Origin: Xestospongia muta
Lineage: Eukaryota > Porifera > Demospongiae > Haplosclerida > Petrosiidae
Direction of reading: 5' to 3'
DNA length: 64,000 bases
Assembly: GCA_963693285.1 (NCBI GenBank)
Contig: OY848919.1
Location: 310,001-374,000 of the forward strand
Positions 12,315 through 28,019 of this stretch are shown in pieces. Position 1 is the first letter of the stretch, and each line of letters starts with the position of its first letter. Position numbers and translations under genes: made by a program. The notes under the pieces are model-generated. The model saw only the letters and a list, made by a program, of their open reading frames with translations. It was not told where the DNA came from and did no database searches.

Positions 12315-14056
12315 ATGAGTCAGCCACACCCCCAATGCCTGCACACGTCAGCTCCACCCAATATGTCGGCAAAAGAGGAGGATCGTTTATCGACCAAAGC
12401 AGAGCAATTACAGACGTTGCTAACGCGTTGTTCTACTCTCCTTCATACCTCATCACTAAATCACTTACCACGACAACAACAACTCAATAATGATGACAAC
12501 CACCTTCTTAAGACAAGGTATTTGGTCTCATTCCTAAACTCCTTCTGGGAATGAGCCCATAGGTGTTACATTAGAATTTAATGTTGTTATTTTTAGGATA
12601 ACAGAACTACAGTCTAAAATTGTCTCTCTTGAGCAATATATTGTACAACTAGAGGACAAATTATCTCAGACACCTTTAACTGATCAAAGAGACAATACAT
12701 CACCCACACAACATGTCACACCTACTGAAGAGGAGGGTACAAATACTGATTCTTATGTTCTAGAGTCTTCATTAGGCAACGATGTTACTATTAATAGTTT
12801 GTTATCAGTATTCCGATATCTTTCACCTGATGATCTGTTTAGGGTTGGACGAGTCTGTAAACAGTGGCGAAAACTAAGTCATCATCCGTTGCTATGGCAA
12901 CATTTAAAGTTAATTGATTGTTCATTAGATTCTAAAGTAATTGAATATATTTGTAGGAATGTTAGTCACTTTATTATAGGCATTAGTTACCATAGCAACA
13001 CGTTGTTCCAAAACAGAACACATCACATTACAAGGTAAGAGTTATGTTATATAATCACTCCTTGATTTCTCTCTCTCTCAGGACTATCTCCTAGACCAGC
13101 TGCATTTGATGAAGATTTACAAAGTTACATTTACCATCAAAAGTAAATGTTTATATGAAGTATTAATGTACTCATCATTTCTAGAGCTGGTCTTGAAGTT
13201 GGTCTTAAATCATTACTACAACAATGTGGCCAATACATTAAAACAATCTCTATATCTGAGTGTTCTCTGTTACTGACTGAAAGATGTTTATGGCTAATCA
13301 GCATATATTGTCCACATCTTATCTCACTGTGGTATCACTCAGAAGAGTTCCCAGCTACTTCTGAGAGCTTATGGTCATTAGCCAATGGTTGTGTAAAACT
13401 CCAACAACTTCACTTACCACCAACAGAAGATGAAGAACTCGTTTATCGATTTAATAATGATTGTTTACATCATATTAATCAGGGGTTTCCCCTTCTTTCT
13501 CACCTTACCCTCGGAGGAAACGGTATAACCTTACAAGGTCTTGTACAATTAGGTAGGTCAGTTATTATTCATCCCTTATCTGACCACACCCCTCTAGTGT
13601 CAACAATACCTAACTTGCAACATTTGCATGTAATTAAGGGGCCACAGATGGGTGTGGCAGGCAGCGATAAATTTTCATCACTCTTCCCTTCTCTCATGTC
13701 ACTTACTTTAACTCACACACGTATTTCACCTCAAGCGGTTGTCAAATTATTAGGTACATGTATCGTCACATGACAATCACATGACCTAGATTGTTTCCAT
13801 AGAAACACATGAAGGACTAAAGGCGTTACAAATATCTATATCATTCACAGACTACTATCCTCAACATAATTCATTAATAGACATATCATGTCTACATAAA
13901 TATCAACAGATACTAGCTAATTTCAAAGTAAGGTTGACTGCTAATATTTAACCCTTCTATCACTCTCTATAGTATATTGAACAACATGCAATATATGGAC
14001 GTGTTTTTCAATTGGTTGAAAATCCCATACTGACTTCATCAGGAACTGTTATATAA
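12315..14056 (+). CDS. F-box protein with LRR-like C-terminal repeats
   Basis: Seven exons with matching phases run from ATG 12315 to TAA 14054-14056. The N-terminus holds a glutamine/leucine-rich coiled coil (ITELQSKIVSLEQYIVQLE), then an F-box at about residue 145 (LLSVFRYLSPDDLFRVGRVC, KQWRKLSHHPLLW) that would bind SKP1 in an SCF ubiquitin ligase. The C-terminal half has LRR-type strands spaced 25-30 residues apart (VKLQQLHLP, PLLSHLTLGGNGI, PNLQHLHVI, PSLMSLTLTHTRI, EGLKALQIS), which would be the substrate-binding surface. One acceptor had to be placed at 13096 (TCCTAG) because the nearer AG at 13079 leads to an in-frame stop. The gene diverges from the CAP-Gly gene and converges on TMEM185 with 33 bases between stop codons. 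Substrate unknown. Confidence 0.85.
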
Positions 14057-14089
14057 CATATACATGATATTAAAACCACACCTACTTTG

Positions 14090-15598
14090 TCATTCAGGTT
14101 CATAAATGTTTTCATATTGGTAGATATCATCATCAGATGTTATCACTATTGGTTTGATGTTTTGTTCATTTTGACCTTCTTCACTTTTTTTAATGACATC
14201 ATTGTTAACTTTAGTGTATGAAACATTGGCATAATCTTGTAATAGCGGACACCATTCTAACACAAAATCGACAAAGTTCTTTTTAATTCCAAACCACCCT
14301 TTAGAGAGAGAGAGAGAGAGAGAAAGTATTAAAAGAGCAGTGTTAATATTTACTTACAAATGTTAGCTGGCTTTCTACCCAGAGTCATAGCAATGAGAGA
14401 GAAGAGTGATAGATAAAGAGGTATAAAAATGGCTGAATATGGTGAAGTAATGTTTCCATCAAGACGACTGGATAATAAACCCTAATATAGAGTATAACAG
14501 TATTACATCAATGTACTAATGTTCAATGATGTATTAATGTAATAGAATATCAATGTACTAATGTTCAATGATGTATTAATGTAATAGAATATCAATGTAT
14601 TTGGAGTCCACTTACCATAAAAATTATGATAAAAATGGCGAAAATAAATGCAAAAGCAAAGAATATGATATCTGGTAATTTACGTTGTTCTAAGTCTTGT
14701 TGATTCTCTCCCAAAATGTATGATAATATAGTGACCACACCCATTATAATTAAACCGATTACTAGTCCACATAACAGTAACCACGTGGGTACAAAAATAA
14801 CCTATCAAAATACGAGGGTAACACCCATAGAAGGAGTACAGATATGATGCACTACTCACCGCCCACCTCCAATGAACTGCCTGATCCAAACGTATTCCTA
14901 AAAATATCAACTGAAGTAATGTCATCATTGATAAGAGCTCAATCTACCGGAAAAAACTAATGATATTCATAGCCTCAGTCACATGACCTACCTCTACAGA
15001 TCTCTTGCGATAACAACCCCATATACAAGAGGGTATACTGAGAAACCATAAAAGATAGAGTGGAGTAAACACAGCACTCCATGGCATACTGCTAGTATCA
15101 ATGTTGATAGATATAAAGAGCTCTGTTAAAAATATTGGGACTTGGAGACTTGCTGATGTCAGCATAGCTTTAAATTGATAGACATGTTCGTCTTCCTCTC
15201 TACATGGATAATATGGATGCATAATGAATAAATGGACAGATGATTAGATTAAATGGATATATAATTAGATGATGATGGATATATAAATGATACACAGACA
15301 AATGTACACATTTTACCTGAAGTCTCTACTGCTACTAAACCATCTGACCACACCCATGACCACACCTACCAGAACTAGTCCATTCCATATCCAAAGAGGC
15401 AGGAACACAGCACTGTAAGGTCCAGTTAGAATACCATCGGCTCTCAGACCAATCAAAATAGCAAACAAGAGTAAAATACAGTAGAAAATAAAATGACTAC
15501 AAGAAAGAAAATATAATAAAAAATAAATAAATAATTTATACTGTCTCTACATACCCTCACCTTATGTTAAATCTGAGGAGTATTTCTTTTAAATGCAT
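14090..15598 (-). CDS. TMEM185-like multi-pass membrane protein
   Basis: The reading order from ATG 15598 is MHLKEILLRFN, a hydrophobic exon (ILLLFAILIGLRADG), then EDEHVYQFKAMLTSASLQVP, SCIWGCYRKRSVE, LIFLGIRLDQAVHWRW and further hydrophobic segments, ending YENIYEPE and a stop at 14090-14092. The LRxDG near TM1, the YQFKAML and CxWGxxxxRS motifs and the LRLDxxxHWxW repeat match TMEM185A/B, a conserved animal family of about 350 residues with roughly seven membrane segments and no established biochemical role. A (CT)n tract on the sense strand forms one acceptor (14298-14322). The C-terminal tail is acidic, as in the family. It is divergent from DPH3. Confidence 0.85.
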
Positions 15599-15651
15599 AT
15601 CTGTGTGACACTAATCAAGTAGGCGTGGTTAACCAGTTAAAATATACTAAT

Positions 15652-15690
15652 GTGAACGGAAACATTCTGAAATTTCTACAGAAACGTAAT
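15652..15690. repeat. 39-bp element shared with 58338-58376
   Basis: The two copies differ at one base, and both lie in the same orientation just upstream of a minus-strand start codon (TMEM185 here, PRCP there). It may be a promoter element or a small mobile-element remnant. Confidence 0.5.
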
Positions 15691-15778
15691 GGAGGAATTT
15701 TTTGTTAACTCCGTATACTATGACACACCCTCAAATGCATATTGCAATACATGTTGCAATAATATCACACATTCCAAG
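15689..15778 (+). other. possible 5' UTR exon / upstream ORF of DPH3
   Basis: An ATG at 15689 opens a 30-codon frame rich in Tyr/Asn/Cys (YCNTCCNN) that runs to a good donor (AAG|GTAAGC). Joined to an acceptor just before 15841 it would stop before the DPH3 start, so it is best read as a leader exon with an upstream ORF, or as chance. Confidence 0.25.
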
Positions 15779-15840
15779 GTAAGCCTATATAATAACTTAT
15801 CTATAACTTCAAATTATTGTCTCAAGACAAGATCTGACTA

Positions 15841-16303
15841 ATGTCTGTGTTTCATGACGAAGTTGAAATCGAGGACTTTGAATATGATCCTGAGAATGAA
15901 ACCTATTATTATCCATGTCCCTGTGGAGATCAGTTTGAGATAACCAAAGTAAGTAGACTCAACCCCATACCACTTAATAGACTCAGTCCTATACCATTTA
16001 ATTAAGAGTTGGTTCAATGCTATCCCACTTAATTAAGTATAGACTGAGACCTATACCACTTAATAGACTCAATCTCAATACCACAACATGTCCGTTCTCT
16101 TAGGAAGATTTAGAAACTGGTGAAGATATTGCTCGTTGTCCCAGTTGTTCACTAATTATCCGAGTTATTTATGACCCAGTGAGTATGCCCCTTTTATAAT
16201 TAACATTTAATTATTATTATTATTATTGTAATAGGATCAATTTATTGCTCAAGATGATATAACAATAGCTAATGTAACTCCAGCTGTAATGAAATGTTCA
16301 TAA
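15841..16303 (+). CDS. DPH3: diphthamide biosynthesis protein 3 (CSL zinc finger)
   Basis: Three exons (15841-15948, 16104-16178, 16235-16303) encode about 83 residues. The start [16 protein letters not shown], the zinc ligands in YPCPCGD and CPSCS, and [15 protein letters not shown] are diagnostic of DPH3/KTI11. This small zinc/iron protein donates electrons for the first step of diphthamide synthesis on elongation factor 2 and also works with Elongator in tRNA wobble-uridine modification. All four cysteines are present and the length is normal. It is divergent from TMEM185, with 242 bases between starts. Confidence 0.95.
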
Positions 16304-16438
16304 GTGTTGTAAATAATGAAATATACTAATATATTATTTATATCGTTGAGGCAACGAAATGAAAAATGACACTATATTAATAAAATATGACAATGGCTTC
16401 TGGTTAGTATTTTCTATGATGTTATTGGCCACACCCAC

Positions 16439-17771
<1,333 letters not shown>

Positions 17772-17807
17772 TTCGCTTGACCCACACCCATAAAGGGAGG
17801 AGTTACA
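17772..17807. promoter_or_regulatory. 36-bp divergent core between CRAL-TRIO and SLC36-A start codons
   Basis: Contains CCACACCCATAAAGGGAGGAG, conserved unchanged (20713-20733) upstream of copy B although the neighbouring CRAL-TRIO exon there has decayed. That pattern suggests retained promoter or leader function for the transporter. Confidence 0.45.
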
Positions 17808-18671
17808 ATGATGGCTCAAAACAAAAGAGACAGAGAGAAACTACCTCTTTTAAAAGAAAGCTGTCCTGGCGAGTTATCTGTTAACACATATCACAAGTAA
17901 TAACAATAATTAATTATTCATGAATTATTAAATATAATTACCCAGACATTTTAGTGACTTAATTTTTACAATTATCTAGGATAATCAAGGGGTCAACAGC
18001 AGCAAGAAGAGTGGATGACTGGTATAATATCTCAACTAAAAATGTTCAAAAGAGAATTGTACATGCTACAAAGTTAGTAACAGTCTTGTATAGCCACACC
18101 CACCCTCCTCATATGGGAGGACAGGATGGCTGGACTATGTAACATATCCATTAGTACAGTCAGTAATTCATTTATATAATCCATTTCTTTCTCCATCTAT
18201 TCAGTGACTTTGATACATTTATTCATATAATAAAGGGTAATCTGGGTCCTGGTCTCTTGTCGTTACCCATGGCAACCCAAGGTGCTGGGTATATAGTAAG
18301 AAATTATAACAGCTGTTACATAACTCTCTCTCACTCTCTTTATAGCTTGGTTTTGTTGGCATTTTGATCATTGGATTAATAGCTACACATTGTATGATAT
18401 TGTTGGTAGAAAGTGCTCAAGCTTTGTGTGAATGGTATGTGATAGCTACACGAACAGCTACATGGATGGATGGTTACAAACAACCATATAGAGATATCAA
18501 TAGATGAACAAATTATTAATATGGACTTTAAATTATTATTATAGGAATGAGATACAAGCTCTTGATTATTCAGAGACAATGTTATTTGCTATGAAAGAAA
18601 GTGGAGCTCATAAAATAGTTGCTAAAATATTAAAGTAAGTTATTATATTGCTATATATAATGTTTGTGATT

Positions 18672-18719
<48 letters not shown>

Positions 18720-20212
18720 AGGTTTGTTGTCAATATTTTTCTGATAATTACACAATTTGGGTTTTGTTCAGTATATTTTGTATTTATAGGAGAAACTCTT
18801 CATCAAGTGAGTTAATTATCAGTTTACATTGTACATGTAGTGACTGTTGTCTTTTCCCAACTATGTCAACTTGTCAGTTAATATTGTAATACCATACACT
18901 ATTAGACTCTCTCTCTCTCTCTCTCTCTAGTTTATGGAGGAAGCATTCTGTATTTCTTTAAAGAAGGAAATTTGGATTGCTGTTATGATTCTACCACTTA
19001 TTGTGTTCAATTGGATTAGGAACTTAGACAATTTAGCTTCATTGTCTATGCTAGCTAATGTCTGTATTCTCTTTGGACTAGTGGTGATATTTGCAGATGT
19101 TATATATCTTTTTGTAATTGATGGAGATAAGGAAGCTGCTATTAAGAAAAGTGATCATGATGTCAAGCCATTTGGTAGTGTATTACCACTAGCACTGTTC
19201 TTTGGTAATGTAGTTTATGCCTATGAAGGAATGGGAGTGGTAATAGATATCTTGTTAGTTTGTTTTATTATTGATTATATCTATATAGGTCCTTCCTATT
19301 GAGAACAAAATGAAGACACCACATCATGCTAAATATGTTATTTATGGTGCTATGATCACTATAACTATTTTATATGCTTGTTTTGGTCTATTGGGATATC
19401 TCACTTATGGAAGTAATGTACACGCTAATGTTGTACTGAACTTGTGTCCATTTAATGCTGGTAGTTCCTTGTAAGTTATTGTAATTATTAACTAGTTAGT
19501 AACTGATTTATTTCTCTAGTGTTTTCTTATTAACAAAGCTGTTGTTTGCTTGCTGTGTATTTTTCACATATTTATTACAATTTTATGTACCAATGGATTT
19601 CCTGGAACCTCCATTTTACAAGTGTATAAAACTGGACTATTTTACATGCAAATGTCACAATGTGATCAAGACAGTAATTCAACTTGGATTTCGTACAGGA
19701 TTTGTGCTACTCACTGGTAAAGGAATTAATTATAATAAGATAATAGCTGATTCTTAAAAAGGCAGATCCATCCATTTGTTATTATACATGAGACAAATAT
19801 ATTAGTAGGTAGTTTATGTAGTGAATTTAGCAGTAGGTATATATAAAGGTCAAAGTACTAAATTAGGCTATTAAATTTTTTTTTCATTTTAGCTTCACTA
19901 GCTCTCAGTATTCCAGACCTTGATGATCTTATTACATTAGTTGGTGCACTAGCTTGTAGTGCTCTAGCCCTAGTATTTCCTCCACTTATACATATACTGA
20001 CATTTTGGAAACAACCAAATAAAAAATGTCTGGGTTACTTACCAAAACCATTCTGGATTATAAAAGATATTGCTATAATTTCTCTTGGAGTGATTGGATT
20101 TGTCTTTGGTACATTTGCCTCATTTTACAGAGTTATTAAACATCAATCAGATAATTTATCATGTATTGATCCTGAATTTCAGACATACTGTCATCTTATT
20201 GATTCTTCTTAG
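17808..20212 (+). CDS. SLC36-type proton/amino-acid transporter, copy A
   Basis: First of four tandem paralogues. Ten exons in phase run from ATG 17808 (or 17811) to TAG 20210-20212. The family is identified by IIKGNLGPGLLSLPMA in TM1 (compare HLLKGNIGTGLLGLP of SLC36), LIVFNWIRNLDNLASLS, AYEGMGVVLPIENKMK, CFGLLGYLTYGSN, LLQFYVPMDFLEP and SALALVFPPLIHI. About eleven membrane segments are expected. SLC36/PAT carriers move small neutral amino acids with protons across plasma or lysosomal membranes and act in TORC1 signalling. The hydrophilic N-terminus (about 60 residues) differs from copies C and D. Copy A replaces the usual GTG with GPG in TM1, as does B. Several introns contain (CT)n tracts at their 3' ends. 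Confidence 0.9.
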
Positions 20213-20301
20213 AATATGTCATTTTATCTTTTGTATTTACATGTTTCAATAAATACATGTATAAATTTATCAACAATATAAACTGAAAGATGAAGGGAAA
20301 C

Positions 20302-20346
<45 letters not shown>

Positions 20347-20483
20347 GCTTTACAGTACATAAAGTAAACCAGAAAAGATAGTACTGATGGTTAAACTGTG
20401 ATATATACAGACTACCAGTGATTAAAAGAAAAATTTAATTTATATTTATTTCACATTAATATGTTAAATATTTCTAAGAATCC
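20213..20483. repeat. spacer with (ATT)n microsatellite
   Basis: 3' UTR/spacer after copy A. A run of about 15 ATT triplets sits at 20302-20345. No gene. Confidence 0.7.
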
Positions 20484-20735
20484 AAATGGTTCATCTTCCC
20501 TTTCAAATGTATTCCTAAGTCTGGAGCAGCTGTGAAGAGATAGAAATTAGAAGTATTTTACTATTTGAATTAATACAATTTGTCTTCTTTCTTTTCAATA
20601 GATAATTTAAATTCTTAAATACATTGTTGTCTTGTAATTGGACTCTTGTTAAGCTCTTCTTACGTTCTCTAGTGTTTCTCCACACAAATTGGACACACAC
20701 TGCATTGCATTGCACTGGACCACACCCATAAAGGG
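20484..20735 (-). pseudogene. duplicated, decayed 5' fragment of the CRAL-TRIO gene
   Basis: 20580-20735 aligns closely with exon 1 and leader of the CRAL-TRIO gene (17635-17806), and 20484-20525 with the start of its second exon (17340-17390). The original start codon is lost and small indels shift the frame. The fragment came along as a passenger when the transporter and its shared promoter were duplicated; the left edge of the copied unit is near 17340/20484. Confidence 0.85.
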
Positions 20736-20745
20736 AGGAGTTGGA

Positions 20746-21246
20746 ATGGCAGTATGGCTCAAGACAAAAGAGACAGAGATACTACCTCTTTTAAAAGGAA
20801 GTGATCCTGTCGAGTTATCTGTTAATAGAGATGATGAGTAATAACAATAATTTATTCATGAATGTATTAAATATATCTAGACATTTTACCTACTAAATTT
20901 TTACAATGATCTAGGATCCTTAATGAGTCAACAACAAGAAGATTGGATGACTGGTATAATATCTCAACTAAAAATGTTCAAAAGAGAATTGTACATGCTA
21001 CAAAGTTAGTAACACACAGTCTTGTATAGCCACACCCACCTTCCTCCTGTGGGAGGACAGGATGGCTGGACTATGTAACATATCCATTAGTATAGTCAGT
21101 AATTCATTTCTTTCTCCATCTATTCAGTGATTTTGATACATTTATTCATATGCTAAAGAGTAATCTGGGTCCTGGTCTCTTGTCGTTACCCATGGCGACC
21201 CAAGATGCTGGATATATAGTAAGAAATTATAACTGCTGTTACATAA

Positions 21247-21293
<47 letters not shown>

Positions 21294-21622
21294 GCTTGGT
21301 TTCATTGGCATTTTAATCATGGGATTAATAACTACACATTGTATGTTATTGTTGGTAGAAAGTGCTCATACTTTGTGTGAATGGTATGTGATAGCTACAT
21401 GGAAGAATAGTTGCACAAATGAATGAATGACCATATAGAGAGATATATAGATGAAGAAATTATTAATTTAATTAAATTAATGCTATATTATAGGAATGAG
21501 ATACAAGCTCTTGATTATTCAGAGACAATGTTATTTGCTATGAAAAAAAGTGGAGCTCATAAAATAGTTGCTAAAATATCAAAGTAAGTTATTATATTGC
21601 TATATATAATGTTTGTGATTTA

Positions 21623-21661
<39 letters not shown>

Positions 21662-21877
21662 CCTCTCTCCCTCTCTCTCTATGTCAGGTTTGTTGTCAAT
21701 ATTTTCCTGATAATTACACAATTTGGGTTTTGTTCAGTATATTTTGTATTTATAGGAGAAACCCTTTATCAAGTGAGTTAATTATCAGTTTACATTGTAC
21801 ATGTAATAATTGTTATCTGTTCCCAATTATGTCAACCTGTCAAATAATATTGTAATTCCATACAGTAATAGAATTAT

Positions 21878-21917
<40 letters not shown>

Positions 21918-23218
21918 GTTTATGGAGGAAGCATTCTGTATTACTTTAAAGAAAGAAGTCTGGATTGCTGTTATGATTCTACCACTTATTGTGTTCAATT
22001 GGATTAGGAACTTAGACAATTTAGCTTCATTGTCTATGCTAGCTAATGTCTGTATTCTCTTTGGATTAGTGGTGATATTTGTAGATGTTATATACCATTT
22101 TATTATTGATGGAGATAAGGAAGCTGCTATTAAGAAAAGTGATCATGATGTTAAGCCATTTGGTAGTGTATTACCACTAGCACTGTTCCTTGGTAATGTA
22201 GTTTATGCCTATGAAGGAATTGGATTGGTAATAGATATCTTACTTTGTTTGTTTTATTATTGACTGTATCTATATAGGTCCTTCCTCTTGAGAACAAAAT
22301 GAAGACACCACATCATGCTAAATATGTTATTTATGGTGCTATGATCACTATAACTATTTTATATGCTTGTTTTGGTCTATTGGGATATCTCACTTATGGA
22401 AGTAATGTACATGCTAATGTTGTACTGAACTTGTGTCCATTTAATGCTGGTAGTTCCTTGTAAGTTATTGTAGTTATTAACTAGTTAGTAACTAATTATT
22501 TCTCTAGTGTTTTCTTATTAACAAAGCTGTTGTTTGCTTACTCTATATTTTCGTCATATTTGCTACAATTTTACGTACCAATGGATTTCCTGGAACCTCC
22601 ATTTTACAAAGTGTATAAAACTGGACTACTTCACATATAGATATCCTAAATATCATAATGTGATCAAGACAACAATTAAACTTGGATTTCGTACAGGACT
22701 TGTATTAGTCACTGGTAAAGGAATCAATTTTAATAAGATGATAGCAAAATTTAGAAGATCCATCCATTGGTTATTGTACATGAGACAAATATATTAGTAG
22801 GTAATTAATGTAGTGAATTTATCAGTAGGTATGTATAAAGGTCAAAGTACTAGTTTAAGCTGTTAAATATCAAATATTTAGTTTTTTTCTCATTCTAGCT
22901 TCATTAGCTCTCAGTATTCCAGACCTTGATAATCTTATTCCATTAGTTGGTGCATTAGCCAGCAGTGCTCTAGCACTAGTATTTCCTCCACTTATACATA
23001 TATTGACATTTAGGAAACAACCAAATAAGAAATGTCTGGGTTACTTACCAAAACCATTCTGGATAATCAAAGATGTTGCTATAATTTCTCTTGGAGTGAT
23101 TGGATTTGTCTTTGGTACATTTGCCTCATTTTACAGAGTTATTAAACATCAATCAGATAATTTATCATGTATTGATCCTGAATTTCAGACATACTGTCAT
23201 CTTATTGATTCTTCTTAG
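20746..23218 (+). pseudogene. SLC36-type transporter copy B, frameshifted
   Basis: Same exon plan as copy A and very similar in sequence, including introns. Two changes stand out. First, the ATG equivalent to copy A is followed by a 2-base loss; an upstream ATG (20746-20748, MAVWLKTKETE) restores the frame, so the start has moved. Second, in the penultimate exon one extra A (near 22608-22610, TACAAAGTG versus TACAAGTG in A) shifts the frame to a stop at 22637-22639, removing the last membrane segments (about 150 residues). Skipping the shifted stretch as a mini-intron does not restore the frame. All other splice sites are intact and the last exon is still open, so the break is recent, or a sequence error. 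Confidence 0.8.
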
Positions 23219-23724
23219 AATATACATATATATAAATTATATATATATTATCGTGTTATTGTTTGTATTTCTAGGTTTCCCTAATGTGTGTATAAATTTA
23301 TCAACAATATAAATTGAAAGATAATGGAATTTTTATATTAAATTAATATATTAAATATTTCTAAGAATGATTGTGTCTGTATATACCAATGTCTATATAT
23401 GTAAGGATTGCCAAAAATATCAATTAATAAAATAATAAAGTAATATCCAAATTGTTTATATATATATGGTCATTTTTAGTTCATAATTAAAGAAATAAAA
23501 ATATCACTGTTCACACACATCCTATAACAGCATTATATTGAGAGCAAAACAATCATCAACAGTCTAAGTTAGTATCAGTTCTTATTGATTATGATATGTG
23601 CGTGATCTATTCTTAGGTAACAGTAGTTTACTTAGCCCCTCCCTCGAAGCCTACATTCAATGCACACTTCCTATACGGAGCTACTGGTGGTTATTTAACT
23701 ATAGACTACAGCAACGTACAGCTC
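23219..23724. other. spacer between SLC36 copies B and C
   Basis: 3' UTR of B, AT-rich spacer and promoter of C. The stretch around 23630-23670 (GCTTAGCCC then CTCCCTCGAAGCCT) is repeated upstream of copy D at about 29977, so C and D share a promoter type that differs from that of A and B. No gene seen. Confidence 0.6.
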
Positions 23725-26806
<3,082 letters not shown>

Positions 26807-27086
26807 AAGATTAACTTTATTCTTTGCTACTATTGAATTATTTGTTATAAGTTTTCAGTTGATTTTGTATAACAAATTTTTTGTAGATGCTAAATAACAT
26901 TGATGATTTTATTAATGAGGAATACACTTTCATAGAAATATAGTCCTTTTATAAACAAGAAAAATTATTTTTATTATAATAAATAAGATCACCACAGTTT
27001 GTACCAGTGTCTTAACACATTCAGTGGTAGTGTTATAAACTTATTATTCATGGTCAAGATATTGAAGATCACAAAGCATTCATAAA

Positions 27087-27262
27087 AGTTAGATGATATA
27101 TAGAGTGTGTCTTTTTGAACCATTATGAAAGTGATAGCATATCATATGATCTAATATAAATATACAATTAACTATGTGTGAATTAAAAGAATTTTAACTT
27201 AATGTTTATAAGATTGTTTCTTTTGTTGTGGTGCCTATAAAATTAAACAATGATAAAAATGA
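27087..27262 (-). pseudogene. decayed copy of the 5' part of an exon and intron of the VWA3-like gene
   Basis: Aligns in the same orientation with 36473-36655 of the VWA3-like gene, roughly 75-80% by eye, including the intron and next exon edge. It lacks about 20 bases (the GTAGTGGAAGAAGATGAG stretch) and has no open frame. It is a partial segmental duplication, not a processed copy, because the intron is retained. Confidence 0.7.
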
Positions 27263-27469
27263 ATGTAATTAGTAGTGTTGTTCTAGTTTGCTTAAAACAT
27301 AGCTTTAGCTTTAATTATTAATTTTTAAGTCTTTTAGTTCAACGATACCAGTAATCATATTCATAGCAACCGTTAATGAGATTCATAAGCGTACACTGTC
27401 GCGCCCCACAAGAGCATGAAGACAAAATCGTAAGTACATATAAAAGGAAACCAAAACAGTCTTGGTTGC

Positions 27470-27839
27470 CAGTGTGTTGTAGGCCAGCGTCTGCAATGCA
27501 TCATGACCTCTGAGATGGTTACCAGCATACTCTTCGGAGTATCCGAAAGGCGGACTAGGATACGGCTGGTAGTCTCCCTTTAAACGAGATGAGGCTTGGT
27601 GTATTGTAGTCCCGGTTTAGTAATGACGATGATTTATTCCCGAAGCTAGAAACCCAGTACGGCTGGTTCGAAGTTAGGGCGACGTTCCAGCCAGGATTAC
27701 CTCGTCTTCGGACGAGGGTTACCAAGCCAGGTGGCGGTCCTAGCTAGCAATAGCAGGGAATCCTGGAGCCTAAGTGGAAGCCTGCGTGGAATTGAGTCAA
27801 GAAAGATCGTTTGGGCAACACACAAGGGTTTTTTTTTTT
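27470..27839 (+). ncRNA. GC-rich structured RNA candidate (Pol III-like or SINE)
   Basis: An island of clearly higher GC than its surroundings, ending in a run of 11 T (27829-27839). Several stem-loops can be read directly: ATACTC-TTCG-GAGTAT (27527-27542) inside a longer stem GGTTACCAGC/GGCTGGTAGTC, CTCGTC-TTCG-GACGAG (27701-27716), and GGCTGG/CCAGCC (27661-27692) whose arm contains GGTTCGAAG (27665-27673), similar to a Pol III B box. I could not assign it to SRP, RNase P/MRP, U3 or tRNA. A SINE or a novel structured RNA are both possible. Its first third is repeated in inverted orientation at 29128-29231. Confidence 0.4.
27506..27609 (+). repeat. 104-bp inverted repeat, left arm
   Basis: Exact reverse complement of 29128-29231. 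The arm begins ACCTCTGAGATGG and ends GGTGTATTGTAG. Together the arms enclose 1.5 kb holding fragments of two unrelated genes. Confidence 0.95.
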
Positions 27840-28019
27840 GAAATTATAATTCTATTTAATTATAAACAAATCTAATTATCTATTTATAAATCTATATCTA
27901 ATTATCTATTTATAAATCTATTTTAAGAGTATTAAAGAATAGTCAGTAAGGATGTTCAGGAGGTGAGTCACTTGAGATAATCATCGTATTCCTACCAAAG
28001 CAATAGAAGTGGACTCATA

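Noticed and set aside
20515..20715. 66-codon minus-strand frame as a new small gene
   Set aside because: It is the frameshifted duplicate of CRAL-TRIO exon 1; similarity at DNA level is clear and the protein frame is not the original.
22611..22639. Possible 29-base mini-intron that would remove the frameshift in SLC36 copy B
   Set aside because: GT and AG are present, but the join reads into a TAA two codons later, and the length is below the introns seen here.
27470..27839. SRP RNA, RNase P/MRP RNA, U3 snoRNA or tRNA identity for the GC-rich island
   Set aside because: Only short coincidental matches (TGTAGTCCC, GGGCAACA) to SRP RNA; order and core motifs of the known RNAs are not found.
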